Positions 49,403 to 58,491 of a stretch of DNA of 64,000 nucleotides are shown piece after piece. This stretch comes from Paenibacillus silvisoli. GTDB lineage: Bacteria > Bacillota > Bacilli > Paenibacillales > Paenibacillaceae. The notes below the pieces were generated by a model. That model was not told the origin of the DNA. It searched no databases and saw nothing but the letters and a program-made list of their open reading frames with translations. The stretch spans positions 3,702,001-3,766,000 of the forward strand of contig NZ_CP133017.1 of NCBI RefSeq assembly GCF_030866765.1, read 5' to 3'. A program made the translations under genes and the position numbers. Positions within the stretch are counted from its first letter, which is position 1, and each line of letters starts with the position of its first letter.

Positions 49403-49927
49403 TTAATCGTTAACCGTATTCGGCGCAGCGCCATCGCTGATGCTGCCGGTATCAAGCAAGCTGCGCAAATCCGGTTCGATTGCCGCCGGATCGGTAGAAG
49501 CAGGATATTGCTTCACGACATTGCCTTTATCGTCAACGAGGAACTTCACGAAGTTCCACTCGATCGTTCCGGTATAGTAAGGAGCAGGCGCAGCCTCAAC
49601 CAAATAGTTGTACAGCGGGTGCGCATTTTCGCCCATGACATCGATCTTCGCGAACATCGGGAACGTTACCCCGTAGTTCAGCTCGCAGAAGCTTGCGATC
49701 TCCTCGTTCGTGCCTGGCTCCTGTCCTTTGAACTGATTGCACGGGAAGCCGAGCACGACCACATTCTCGTCCTTGTGCGTCTCATAAATGTGCTGGAGGC
49801 CTTTATAATGCGGCGTCAGCCCGCACGCGCTGGCCACATTGACGATTAGAAGCGTCTTCCCTTTATAAGCCGAAAGAGACTGCTCCTCGCCGGTTATCGT
49901 GCGAACGGTGAAATCGTAAATGCTCAT
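49403..49927 (-). CDS. Glutathione peroxidase-family thiol peroxidase
   Basis: A 174-residue peroxidase with the Cys version of the active site, NVASACGLTPHYKGLQ (about 30-45), and FPCNQFKGQEPG (~64-75), WNFVKFLVD (~130). In Bacilli such enzymes (BsaA-like) use thioredoxin or bacillithiol rather than glutathione to reduce peroxides. AGGAGGG 7 nt upstream supports the start. A PerR-box-like sequence lies 55 bp upstream. The C-terminal ~15 residues (DTGSISDGAAPNTVND) extend beyond the family core. Confidence 0.9.
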   Translation of the reverse strand: MSIYDFTVRTITGEEQSLSAYKGKTLLIVNVASACGLTPHYKGLQHIYETHKDENVVVLGFPCNQFKGQEPGTNEEIASFCELNYGVTFPMFAKIDVMGENAHPLYNYLVEAAPAPYYTGTIEWNFVKFLVDDKGNVVKQYPASTDPAAIEPDLRSLLDTGSISDGAAPNTVND

Positions 49928-49981
49928 CCGTGGTTCCCTCCTGAATAGGCGTTCATAGTATATTGCATTTAATTAAATTGT

Positions 49982-49996
49982 ATAAAATTATTATAG
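49982..49996 (-). promoter_or_regulatory. PerR-box-like sequence upstream of the peroxidase
   Basis: ATAAAATTATTATAG agrees with TTATAATNATTATAA at 11 of 14 scored positions and lies in the promoter region of a peroxidase gene. The region is generally A+T rich, so a chance match is possible. Confidence 0.35.
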
Positions 49997-50035
49997 CCTA
50001 TGGACCGTATTCGGGGCAACCCCTAAATCAACGCA

Positions 50036-50953
50036 TTAATCCCTCGTCAACACTTTCTGCAGCAGACGGTTCAACGATTCCGCATCCTCCCAATAGAGCG
50101 GTCTGACGCCTTGCGGTTGTTCACGCCCCTCCGCGGAAGCCATGCATGTCCAAATGACCGGGATATCGTTGCCGACCGCAAAGCCGGCGCGCAGCCACAG
50201 CTCGGCACCCGGCTCGGTTACGTCCGCGATGAGCAGCTTGCAGTCGCTGACGGATTGCAGCAGCGTTTCCACCGGCTTCGGATCAAGCCGCTGCGACGAC
50301 ACGTCCTCCTCCAGAAACTTCGGCGCATAGCCTAACTGGATTAAGAGCGGGAACACGGTCTCCAGCCATTCTCTGCCGACATTCTCATCGCTGCCGCTCA
50401 GGAGCACGTAGCACGGCTTTAACGATTTGCCGCTGGCGTTGTTCGACGCTTCCACCCAGCCCTTCTCCGTCAGCTTGAACGTGGAGCCGATCCGCTCGAT
50501 AAATCCGTCTTCCTTCAGCTTCTCGGTAATGTAGACGAGCTCCTGCAGATTTAGCGAATAGGTTAAGTTATAGCTTTGCGAAAATTGATTGATGATGACC
50601 GGTTCGCCGGGACCGCTCGTATGCCGGTGCAAAAACCGCAGCAGCCGGATCCCCTTCTCCTCGCTCGTTAACGGAATTAGCGGCGATTGCAATATCGCGC
50701 CCCGTTCCTCATAAGAAACGACGACCTTCTCGTCGCAGTCGGTTTGCTCGCGGATATAAGCGGACATGATCGGAAACGTGCTCCGTTTGTCCGAATACGA
50801 CATCAAGCGGAACGGCTCGTAGCTGCCTTCTTGCAGCCCGTAAGAGCCCCCGGGCGCGCACATGCAGTCGATATACCACTCGCAGCCGCCCTTCCGTTTC
50901 ACTTTGACCATTTCATCGCAAAATAAGCAACGTTTGGATTCCATTACTTCCAT
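50036..50953 (-). CDS. Zinc-finger / winged-helix / NDT-like nucleotide-binding-fold protein
   Basis: A 305-residue protein of unusual build. Residues 5-35 have CLFCDEMVKVKRKGGCEWY and CMC, a probable zinc finger. The middle (~110-175) looks like a winged helix (LNLQELVYITEKLKEDGFIE, then STFKLTEKGWVEA). The C-terminal ~125 residues (CYVLLSGSDENVGREWLETV, LLIADVTEPGAELWLRAGFA, NDIPVIWTC) resemble the nucleoside 2-deoxyribosyltransferase/TIR-like alpha/beta fold, including the ADxT...E/W..GFA pattern. Catalytic residues are not clear. It is third in an apparent operon after the dGTPase and a small protein, suggesting sensing or processing of nucleotides. The start may be 50953 or the ATG/GTG a few codons earlier. 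Confidence 0.7.
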   Translation of the reverse strand: MEVMESKRCLFCDEMVKVKRKGGCEWYIDCMCAPGGSYGLQEGSYEPFRLMSYSDKRSTFPIMSAYIREQTDCDEKVVVSYEERGAILQSPLIPLTSEEKGIRLLRFLHRHTSGPGEPVIINQFSQSYNLTYSLNLQELVYITEKLKEDGFIERIGSTFKLTEKGWVEASNNASGKSLKPCYVLLSGSDENVGREWLETVFPLLIQLGYAPKFLEEDVSSQRLDPKPVETLLQSVSDCKLLIADVTEPGAELWLRAGFAVGNDIPVIWTCMASAEGREQPQGVRPLYWEDAESLNRLLQKVLTRD

Positions 50954-51030
50954 TGTACTCATCACCCCTAACTGTACGATTCGCAGCAGCAGCCTCGTAT
51001 AAGGGTGCAGAAGGGATTAAGCTTCTCTCA

Positions 51031-51249
51031 TTATTCCGCCGTCTCGCGACCGCCGGCAGCCGCAATCACCCATCGTCCGCCGTTCCAGCGCAAGGCGTCG
51101 CCGGGGTTAACGCCGGCCTCCGCCTTGTCGCGACGAAGCGTCAGCGTCTTGCCCTCCACCTCGATCGCGATCGTGTCGGAATCGACAGCCAATACCCTTC
51201 CCAGCCTTTGAACCGTACACTTAACAGTAGTATTCGCCTCGGCCTCCAT
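51031..51249 (-). CDS. Small beta-rich protein, DUF3006-like
   Basis: A 72-residue protein: VQRLGRVLAVDSDTIAIEVE (about 11-30), GKTLTLRRDKAEAGVNPGDA (~31-50), LRWNGGRWVI. The alternating pattern ending in a GD-x-L-x-W turn resembles small OB-like DUF3006 proteins. The start (ATG 51249) lies 17 bp after the dGTPase stop, with AAAGGGG upstream at a rather long spacing. Same strand as the dGTPase and the NDT-like gene; role unknown. Confidence 0.6.
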   Translation of the reverse strand: MEAEANTTVKCTVQRLGRVLAVDSDTIAIEVEGKTLTLRRDKAEAGVNPGDALRWNGGRWVIAAAGGRETAE

Positions 51250-51266
51250 CTCTATAGCCAGCCCCT

Positions 51267-52595
51267 TTAATCTCTGTCGTACAGAGCTCCCCATTTCGAA
51301 CCGGACGCGCCGGCATAAAATTCCGCGTGGACTTTCTCGGCGTATGCATCGGTCATCCCGGCGATGTAGTCGGACACCATGCGCTCCCAGGACCAGACAC
51401 CTTTTTGCCGCTCATAGCTCTCGAGCCAATCCGGCGGGATGATCAGCCGACCGCTCTCCTGCTCCTTGAAGCTGCCCCAGAGGCGATTGACGATCACTTC
51501 GCTCCGTTTGTGCAGCCGCTGAACGCGGAAGTCCTTGATGAGCATCACCCATGCGAGCTTCTTCAATATTTCCATCGTGCGCAGCAGCTCCAAGTCCTGC
51601 TCGCCATCTCGAATAAAGGTCACTTGTTTCCAGCCGGTTACCGGATCGTCGATAATGCCGACGCCGCTGACGAACTTCCGCACCCAACGCGCCTTCATCT
51701 CCCTGCGAGTCCGGGACGGTTCCCGCCCGCATTCCACGTAAATGCTCTCCCATTGCTGAAAATAATGATGAAGCGCCTGCTTCACCATCTGCTTCATATC
51801 GACCTGTTCCCAGCGCATGACCGCGTTGCCGGTATCGTTCTCGATTTCCTGCATGACGCCTTCAACGAGCCGGTCATCCTCGAACAAGCTGGGATTCATG
51901 ACGATTTTGCCCGCGCGGATGCCATCCTCGATGTCATGCGTGGAATACGCGATGTCGTCGCACAGATCCATCAGCTGCGCTTCCAGCGTTGCGCAGCCCT
52001 CGGGCATACCCCAAGCGCTGCGAAGGCCGCTGATCCCTTCCCATTCCATGCTGTAGACGCCCTTGAGACGGCCGGGATCGTCCAGACAAAACGGATATTT
52101 ATTGATGGCGAGCAGAACGGCCGCCGTTAAATCAAGGCCGCTGTCGCTGCCCGCTCGCTTCTCCAAAAACATCAAGATGCGGTAATTTTGCGCGTTTCCT
52201 TCATATTTGAGCCCGCATTCTTTCATCAGCAGCTCGTTCAGCACTTCTTCGCCTTTATGCCCGAATGGCGGATGCCCCAAATCATGCGCGAGCGACGCGA
52301 CCTCCACCACTTCCGGATCCAGCATGAGGCCGGGATGCTCCCGCTTCGCGAGGAACGCATAGCTCTTGCCGAGCTTGCGCGCTACCTCGCGCGCGATTTG
52401 CGACACTTCCAACGAATGCGTAAGGCGCGTCCGGTAATAATCCCCCGTGCCGGCGCCGAAAACTTGCGATTTGCCCTGCAGGCGGCGAAAGGCCGGCGAC
52501 TGAATCAGCCTGGCGTAATCCTTTTCGTATTCGTCCCGATCATCGCTCGAACGAACGTTTCCTTGATCAGACAACCGCATTTTTCGCACGTTCAT
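51267..52595 (-). CDS. dgt: Deoxyguanosinetriphosphate triphosphohydrolase-like HD protein
   Basis: A 442-residue HD-domain dNTPase (dGTP to deoxyguanosine + triphosphate in characterised members). The metal motifs are H in YRTRLTHSLEVSQIARE (about 59-75) and HD in EVASLAHDLGHPPFGHKGEE (~104-123), with AYSTHDIEDGIRAGK later. YARLIQSPAFRRLQGKSQVF (~27-46) is the family N-terminal signature. GGAGG 9 nt before ATG 52595 is preferred to the ATG two codons earlier. It heads a unit with the small DUF3006-like and zinc-finger/NDT-like proteins. Confidence 0.9.
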   Translation of the reverse strand: MNVRKMRLSDQGNVRSSDDRDEYEKDYARLIQSPAFRRLQGKSQVFGAGTGDYYRTRLTHSLEVSQIAREVARKLGKSYAFLAKREHPGLMLDPEVVEVASLAHDLGHPPFGHKGEEVLNELLMKECGLKYEGNAQNYRILMFLEKRAGSDSGLDLTAAVLLAINKYPFCLDDPGRLKGVYSMEWEGISGLRSAWGMPEGCATLEAQLMDLCDDIAYSTHDIEDGIRAGKIVMNPSLFEDDRLVEGVMQEIENDTGNAVMRWEQVDMKQMVKQALHHYFQQWESIYVECGREPSRTRREMKARWVRKFVSGVGIIDDPVTGWKQVTFIRDGEQDLELLRTMEILKKLAWVMLIKDFRVQRLHKRSEVIVNRLWGSFKEQESGRLIIPPDWLESYERQKGVWSWERMVSDYIAGMTDAYAEKVHAEFYAGASGSKWGALYDRD

Positions 52596-52661
52596 TTCCA
52601 TTCGCCTCCATTTCTCGCTGTCTTACCATCATTCTATGTAGAAAAGAGGTCAATAGCAAAT

Positions 52662-52720
52662 AAAAAAACCTTACTCCCTGACGTTCAAGGACAGAAGCCC
52701 TGACGCCGGGAAGTAAGGTT
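52662..52720 (-). terminator. Terminator of the 2-oxoglutarate dehydrogenase operon
   Basis: Minus-strand stem AACCTTACTTCCC / GGGAGTAAGGTT with a ~28-nt loop containing a smaller CCTGACG-based structure, followed by T7. Confidence 0.82.
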
Positions 52721-52743
52721 ATTGTTTGTCCTGAGAGACCGGT

Positions 52744-54063
52744 TTAGCCTTCAAGCAACAGCGATTCCGGATCCTCGAGCAGTTCCTTCACCGTTACGAG
52801 GAAGCGTACCGCTTCGGCACCGTCGACGATCCGGTGGTCGTAGGAAAGCGCGATGTACATCATCGGGCGGTTTTCCATACGCTCGTTGTCGATCGCGACC
52901 GGGCGAACTTGGATTTTGTGCATGCCGAGAATGCCGACCTGCGGCGCGTTCAGAATCGGCGTGGACAGCAGCGAACCGAATACGCCGCCGTTCGTGATCG
53001 TAAACGTGCCGCCTTGCAGATCGTTAAGGGCAAGCGTATTCGCGCGCGCTTTGCCTGCAAGATCGATGATTTGCTTCTCGATTTGCGCGAAGCTCAAGCG
53101 ATCGGCGTCACGTACGACCGGAACGACGAGGCCTTCTTTCGCGGATACGGCGATGCCGATATCGTAGAACTGCTTCACAAGGATTTCGTCGCCTTGGATT
53201 TCCGCATTCAACAGCGGGTAAGCCTTCAATGCGCCGATGACGGCCTTCGTGAAGAACGACATGAAGCCGAGGTTGACTTCATGCTTCTCTTTGAACGCGT
53301 CCTTGCGGCGTTTGCGTACTTCCATGATCGCCGTCATATCGACTTCGTTGAACGTCGTGAGCATGGCTGCCGTTTGCTGCGCCTCAACAAGACGCTTCGC
53401 GATCGTGATGCGGCGGCGCGACATCTTGCGGCGCTCTACCGGTTTGCCCGGGTCTGCAGCCGGAACGGCAGCAGCCGCAGCAGGCACAGCCGGTACGCTA
53501 GGCGCTGCAGGAGCTTTGACGGCGCCTGCGGCGTGCGCTTGGATGTCTTCTTGGCGAATGCGGCCAAGCGGATCGTTCGCTTGCACTTGCGCCAGGTCGA
53601 TGCCGCGCTCGCGAGCGAGCTTGCGCGCTGCCGGCGTTGCGTAGAACACGCCTCCGTTTGCCGCATCGGCCACTGGTGCCGGAGCTGCAGCCGCTGCCGG
53701 AGCAGGAGTCGGCGCTGCCGGTGCCACCGGCGCTGCCGCTGCAGGCGATACCGGGTCGGAGCCTGCCGGCGCTACTGGAGCCTCAGCCGCTGCCGGATCG
53801 CTGCTTGGCGACATCGGGAGGTTGCCGTTGCTTTCTCCGATGAGACCGATCGTTTCGCCAACCGCTACCGTTTCGCCTTCGGCGCGCATCAGCTGCTCGA
53901 TGAAGCCGGCTTGCTCCGCGCTGATCTCGATGTTGACTTTATCGGTCTCGAGCTCGGCAAGCACGTCGCCGACATTGACGCTGTCGCCTGCTTTGACATG
54001 CCATTTCGAGATCGTGCCTTCTACGATGGATTCGCCCATTTCGGGAACTTTAATTTCACTCAT
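52744..54063 (-). CDS. sucB: 2-oxoglutarate dehydrogenase E2, dihydrolipoyllysine succinyltransferase
   Basis: A 439-residue E2. The lipoyl domain (residues 1-77) has the lipoylated Lys in [10 protein letters not shown] (~43). An Ala/Pro-rich flexible linker (~85-135) leads to the E3/E1-binding domain ([20 protein letters not shown]) and then, after a second Ala/Pro linker, the catalytic domain ending in [16 protein letters not shown] (active His and Asp). AAAGGGGAG precedes ATG 54063. The start overlaps the end of sucA by 8 nt. It joins E1 and a shared E3 (not in the window) in the TCA cycle. Confidence 0.95.
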   Translation of the reverse strand: MSEIKVPEMGESIVEGTISKWHVKAGDSVNVGDVLAELETDKVNIEISAEQAGFIEQLMRAEGETVAVGETIGLIGESNGNLPMSPSSDPAAAEAPVAPAGSDPVSPAAAAPVAPAAPTPAPAAAAAPAPVADAANGGVFYATPAARKLARERGIDLAQVQANDPLGRIRQEDIQAHAAGAVKAPAAPSVPAVPAAAAAVPAADPGKPVERRKMSRRRITIAKRLVEAQQTAAMLTTFNEVDMTAIMEVRKRRKDAFKEKHEVNLGFMSFFTKAVIGALKAYPLLNAEIQGDEILVKQFYDIGIAVSAKEGLVVPVVRDADRLSFAQIEKQIIDLAGKARANTLALNDLQGGTFTITNGGVFGSLLSTPILNAPQVGILGMHKIQVRPVAIDNERMENRPMMYIALSYDHRIVDGAEAVRFLVTVKELLEDPESLLLEG

Positions 54064-56974
54064 GGCTGTTCTCCCCTTTAGTTGTCGTTGTAAGCGTACT
54101 GCGATTCAGAGCAACGGAAATGATGCGCTGCTGCTCCATGTTGTGCACATATTGGAAGCCGCTCGCCGGACTCGACCGTTTAGGACGTCCGATGTAGCGG
54201 ACTGTTGTCTCTTTAGATACGCGCGCGCGAATTCGCGGCTCGACATAGTTCCAAGCGCCCATGTTTTGCGGCTCTTCTTGGACCCACAGCACTTCCTTCA
54301 CGTTCGGGAACCGCTTGATGATCGCTTCGATATCGGTTTTCGGGAACGGATAAAGCTGTTCCACGCGCACGATATGCAGCCAATTCCAATTATCCGGCGC
54401 TTGGCCTTCTTTCAGCTCAAGAGCCGTTTCGATGTCGATCGCCATTTTACCCGTACAGAAGATAAGACGCTCGACTTGCTCCGGCTTCTGGCCGAGACCC
54501 GGCTGTTCGAGCACCAGCTTGAATTGGCCGTGGCTGAACTCCGTCGGATCGGAAGCGACGCTCGGGTTACGGATCAAGCTCTTCGGCGACATGACGATGA
54601 GCGGACGCGCTTCGTCGGTATTGATGATCGCGGCTTGACGGCGCAGCAAGTGGAAATATTGCGATGCCGACGTCAGGTTGACGATCGTCAGATTGTCCTC
54701 CGCCGCGAGCAGCAAGAAACGCTCAAGCTTCGCGCTGGAATGCTCCGGTCCTTGTCCTTCGTAGCCATGCGGCAGTAGCATGATCAGACCGGATTTTTGC
54801 GACCATTTCACGCGGCCTGCCGTTATGAATTGGTCGATGATGACTTGCGCGCAGTTGGCGAAGTCGCCGTATTGCGCTTCCCAGATGACAAGCGTCTCCG
54901 GCGAGAATACGTTGTAGCCGTAGTCGAAGCCAAGCACGGACGCTTCCGCAAGCGGGCTGTTATGCACCGCGAAGGAGGCGTTCGCCTGAGGCAGCTTGTG
55001 CAGCGGCGAGAACGTTTGGTTCGATTCCACGTCATGCAGCACCAAGTTCCGGAATGCGAACGTTGCGCGTTCCGAATCTTGGCCGCTGAGCCGAATCGGC
55101 GTGCCGTCGGACAGAATCGACGCGAATGCCAGCGTTTCGGCTAAGCCCCAATCGATCTTGCTGCCCTTCTCGAGCGCGGTAGCCCGGCGCATCAAGATCC
55201 GCTCCAGCTTCTCGTAAACCTTGAAGCCGTCCGGCCATTTCAACAGCTCTTCGTTGATCTCCTTGAGCTTCTTGTGCGGTACGGAAGTGACGATATCCTT
55301 CTTCCGGCGCTTGCTCTTCTCGTCCATCTTCGGCTGCTTGAATTCCTTGTCGTTCTGCTTCACTTCGTCGAGCGCGGCTTGAAGCTTCGATAGACCCGCT
55401 TGACGAATGGCAGCGACTTGATCCTCGGAAAGCAAGCCTTTCTCCTTCAAGCGCTCCGCGTAAATGCGAGCGACTACCGGATGCTTGCGCAGCTTCTGGT
55501 ACACGAGCGGCTGCGTCGTTTCCGGATCGTCCGTCTCGTTGTGGCCGTGTCGGCGGTAGCCGATCATGTCGATCAGGAAGTCTTTATGGAATTTCTGGCG
55601 GTACTCGCAAGCCATCCGAACCGCAGCAATACACGCCTCTGGATCATCGGCGCTAACGTGAACGATTGGAATTTCATAGCCTTTCGCGAGGTCGCTCGCG
55701 TAATGCGTGGAACGCGAGTCGCGGCTTTCGGTCGTGAAGCCGAGCCGGTTATTCACGATAATATGGATCGTGCCGCCATTCTCGTAGCCTGCCAGCTTCT
55801 TGAAGTTCAGCGTCTCGCCTACGATGCCTTCCCCGGCAAAAGCCGCGTCGCCGTGCATGAGCACAGCCGCCGCGCTGCCGAAATCCGGCTTCGGATAGCC
55901 GGCCACGCTGCGGTCGTCTTGAGCCGCGCGGGTATAGCCTTCCACGATCGGATTGACGTATTCCAAGTGACTCGGGTTGTTCGCAAGCGAAATCCGGGTC
56001 TCGACCGTTTCGTTCTCCTTCAGGGAACGATGCGCGCCAAGGTGGTATTTCACGTCGCCTGTCCAGCCGATGTTAATGCCCATCGCGCCTTCGGACGGGA
56101 ACAAATCCTTCTCCTTGTTCGGCGAATGGTGGAATTCCGAGAAGATCGCCGTATAGGGCTTGCCAAGCACATGCGTCAGCACGTTCAAACGGCCGCGGTG
56201 CGCCATCCCCATCAAAATATGCTTCGCGCCGTCATGCGCCAGCTCGCGGACGATTTCGTCCAGCATCGGCACCAGCGTATCGGTGCCTTCGATCGAGAAT
56301 CGCTTCTGACCGACGAACGAACGGTGCAGGAACGTTTCGAATTGCTCGACATCGACCAGACGCTCCAGCAGCGCGATCCTTTCCTTCGCGCTCATCGGCT
56401 TGCTCGCCATGCCGATTTCCGCTTGGCGGGTCAGCCAGATCCGCTCGTCTTCCGCATGAATGTGGCCGAATTCAAAGCCGTATGATTTCGTGTAAACCTC
56501 TTTCAAGTGCGCGATCGCTTGAGCGCCCGTCCGGATCGATTCCGGCGCTTCTTCCCAAATAAGCGAAGCCGGAATGGACTCCAGGTCGTCCTGCGACAGC
56601 TTGAACGTTGCGGGCTCAAGCAGCTTTGTGTCCGGCGGGGCGACCAAGCCGAGCGGATCGTTGTCGGCGGCCAAGTGGCCGTATGTACGGATGTTCCGCA
56701 CGAGCTTGCCGGCGTCGACGATTTTTTTCAAAAACGCGGGGTCGATCGTTTTAATGCTATCTGTACCGGAAACACCGGATACGAGCGGCGGATGTACGCT
56801 TACGAAGGCTCCCGCGGATGGCGGCGGGCCCCATTTCGCGAAGGAATCCCGGAATGCCTGATCAACGGACTCAGGGTTCTTCATGAACGCTTCGTACATC
56901 TCTTCGATGTACCCTAAGTTCGGACCATAATAGAGTTCCCATGGCGACTTCTGACTATTATTCTCTGCTGTCAT
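54056..56974 (-). CDS. sucA: 2-oxoglutarate dehydrogenase E1
   Basis: A 972-residue thiamine diphosphate enzyme decarboxylating 2-oxoglutarate. The N-terminal E2-binding peptide ([20 protein letters not shown], 10-29) precedes the catalytic part: [20 protein letters not shown] (~250), the ThDP motif [17 protein letters not shown] (~365) ending [14 protein letters not shown], and [11 protein letters not shown] (~470). In the C-terminal part, [20 protein letters not shown] and [12 protein letters not shown] are the usual motifs. GGAGG 9 nt upstream supports the start. It draws on the 2-oxoglutarate made by glutamate dehydrogenase and ornithine aminotransferase. Confidence 0.96.
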   Translation of the reverse strand: MTAENNSQKSPWELYYGPNLGYIEEMYEAFMKNPESVDQAFRDSFAKWGPPPSAGAFVSVHPPLVSGVSGTDSIKTIDPAFLKKIVDAGKLVRNIRTYGHLAADNDPLGLVAPPDTKLLEPATFKLSQDDLESIPASLIWEEAPESIRTGAQAIAHLKEVYTKSYGFEFGHIHAEDERIWLTRQAEIGMASKPMSAKERIALLERLVDVEQFETFLHRSFVGQKRFSIEGTDTLVPMLDEIVRELAHDGAKHILMGMAHRGRLNVLTHVLGKPYTAIFSEFHHSPNKEKDLFPSEGAMGINIGWTGDVKYHLGAHRSLKENETVETRISLANNPSHLEYVNPIVEGYTRAAQDDRSVAGYPKPDFGSAAAVLMHGDAAFAGEGIVGETLNFKKLAGYENGGTIHIIVNNRLGFTTESRDSRSTHYASDLAKGYEIPIVHVSADDPEACIAAVRMACEYRQKFHKDFLIDMIGYRRHGHNETDDPETTQPLVYQKLRKHPVVARIYAERLKEKGLLSEDQVAAIRQAGLSKLQAALDEVKQNDKEFKQPKMDEKSKRRKKDIVTSVPHKKLKEINEELLKWPDGFKVYEKLERILMRRATALEKGSKIDWGLAETLAFASILSDGTPIRLSGQDSERATFAFRNLVLHDVESNQTFSPLHKLPQANASFAVHNSPLAEASVLGFDYGYNVFSPETLVIWEAQYGDFANCAQVIIDQFITAGRVKWSQKSGLIMLLPHGYEGQGPEHSSAKLERFLLLAAEDNLTIVNLTSASQYFHLLRRQAAIINTDEARPLIVMSPKSLIRNPSVASDPTEFSHGQFKLVLEQPGLGQKPEQVERLIFCTGKMAIDIETALELKEGQAPDNWNWLHIVRVEQLYPFPKTDIEAIIKRFPNVKEVLWVQEEPQNMGAWNYVEPRIRARVSKETTVRYIGRPKRSSPASGFQYVHNMEQQRIISVALNRSTLTTTTKGENSHE

Positions 56975-57182
56975 TGCAGGCTACCTCCAACTGTTTAGTC
57001 GAGCTTATTTAAATAATTAACCCATTGTTCATCCATCAATACATGATAGCAGAAACCGCATGGGCGGGACAAATGAACGGGTAAATGTCCTCGAAATGTT
57101 CATATTTCCGGCCTTTCCTCCTGGTTGACGGAAAAAATGCATACTTATGCACTTTCGGCATGCCGTAAACAGTCGGAATCGC

Positions 57183-57215
57183 ACAAAAAAAAGAAGCCCC
57201 CGAAAGGACTTCTAC
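57183..57215 (-). terminator. Terminator of the bdbDC operon
   Basis: Minus-strand GAAGTCC / GGGGCTTC hairpin with a TTTC loop followed by T8. The rest of 56975-57220 shows nothing else. Confidence 0.75.
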
Positions 57216-57220
57216 ACTTA

Positions 57221-57703
57221 TTATACGGTACCGTATCCGCTCTCGTTTTCTTCGGCCAGCTCGTCTTCGCCCACTTCCATCTCGTCGTAACGGCGCGCGT
57301 TCAGCATCAGCATCGTGATGATTGCGAACGCGATCAGCGCCAGAAACGGAATCGTCACATAGCCGCCGAACCAGTCCAGATAGTCGTCGCTGCACGGTAC
57401 GCCGACGGTGCAGGGAAGCATTTTCGCAAGCGCCGGGATTTGCTGCTCCGCGTAATGATACAGCGAGATCGCTCCGCCAATCAGCGAAAGCGGCCAAACG
57501 TACCGGATCATGTTTCTGTCGTTCCGGTAGCTGGCCATGCCGAGCAGCAGAACGAGCGGATACATGAAAATGCGTTGATACCAACAAAGATTACATGGAA
57601 TAAAATGCATGATTTCGCTTAAATATAAGCTCCCGCCCGTTGCGACCAAGGAAACGATCCAAGCGAGGTAGACGGCGTACTTGCCGAAGAACCCGCGGCT
57701 CAT
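57221..57703 (-). CDS. bdbC: Disulfide bond formation protein B family (BdbC)
   Basis: A 160-residue four-helix membrane quinone reductase that reoxidises the BdbD thiol oxidase. The first redox pair is in PCNLCWYQR (about 36-44) and the second in LPCTVGVPCSDDY (~95-107). Helices begin VYLAWIVSLVATGGSLYL and end FLALIAFAIITMLMLN; the C-terminus is acidic. The ATG overlaps the bdbD stop by 4 nt, so the two proteins are made together. Confidence 0.93.
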   Translation of the reverse strand: MSRGFFGKYAVYLAWIVSLVATGGSLYLSEIMHFIPCNLCWYQRIFMYPLVLLLGMASYRNDRNMIRYVWPLSLIGGAISLYHYAEQQIPALAKMLPCTVGVPCSDDYLDWFGGYVTIPFLALIAFAIITMLMLNARRYDEMEVGEDELAEENESGYGTV

Positions 57704-58425
57704 TTCGTTGAACCGGCGGCCAATGCTTCGTCGATGGCTTTCTTAATGGCCGGATAGTCGCCGAACGAACCGGTAAACTCTTCGCCGTTGATGAACAGCG
57801 TCGGCGTCGACATCACGTTCGCCGCGTTCGCCGCTTTCGTGTGCTTGTTGACCTCCGATTGATACGTGCGGTCCTCGATATCTTTCTTCAACAGATCGAG
57901 GTCGACATCGATCGCGTTATCCTTCGCCAATTGAACGAGATGCTCCGGCGTCGCCCACAGCGTATGCTCATCCTGCTGGTTCTTGTACAGCACGTCGAAA
58001 TATTTCCAGAACGCGTCATTGTTCTGATGGAACACGGACTGCGCCGCGAGCGCGGCCGTCGTGGAATCTTCGCCGATGAACGGGAAGTTCATGAAATACA
58101 TCGCCACTTTGCCGGATTCGATATAGTCCTTCTCGATTTGCGGCTTGATTTGCTGGCTGAAAACTTGGCAGGACGGACATTTGTAATCGCCGAACTCGAC
58201 GATTTTGACCGGTGCGTCCGCTTTGCCGAGAATCGGCAGCTGGTCGTATTCGAATGCGGTCGGATCGGCTTTCGGCGTAAAAATCAAGGCAGCGATAATA
58301 CCTACAACGACGACGATGCCCGTGATCCAGAACAGCTTCTTCATCGCCTTGCGCTGCTTCTCTTGTTTTTCCGCCTCGGCTTTACGTTGACTCTTGTACG
58401 TAGTTTTCTTGACTGGCTGCGCCAT
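57700..58425 (-). CDS. bdbD: Membrane-anchored thiol-disulfide oxidoreductase, BdbD/DsbA type
   Basis: A 241-residue thiol oxidase introducing disulfides into secreted proteins. After a Lys-rich cytoplasmic N-terminus, an anchor helix (about 29-49, KLFWITGIVVVVGIIAALIF) leads to a thioredoxin fold with CxxC in FGDYKCPSCQVFSQQ (~76-90), an inserted helical domain, and the cis-Pro segment VMSTPTLFINGEEF (~200-213). AAAGGGATGGG lies upstream of the start. Confidence 0.93.
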   Translation of the reverse strand: MAQPVKKTTYKSQRKAEAEKQEKQRKAMKKLFWITGIVVVVGIIAALIFTPKADPTAFEYDQLPILGKADAPVKIVEFGDYKCPSCQVFSQQIKPQIEKDYIESGKVAMYFMNFPFIGEDSTTAALAAQSVFHQNNDAFWKYFDVLYKNQQDEHTLWATPEHLVQLAKDNAIDVDLDLLKKDIEDRTYQSEVNKHTKAANAANVMSTPTLFINGEEFTGSFGDYPAIKKAIDEALAAGSTK

Positions 58426-58491
58426 ATCTGGATTCCCATCCCTTTCTATGAGCCTATTCTATTCAAATTGTAGAGAACGACTTACTAGATG

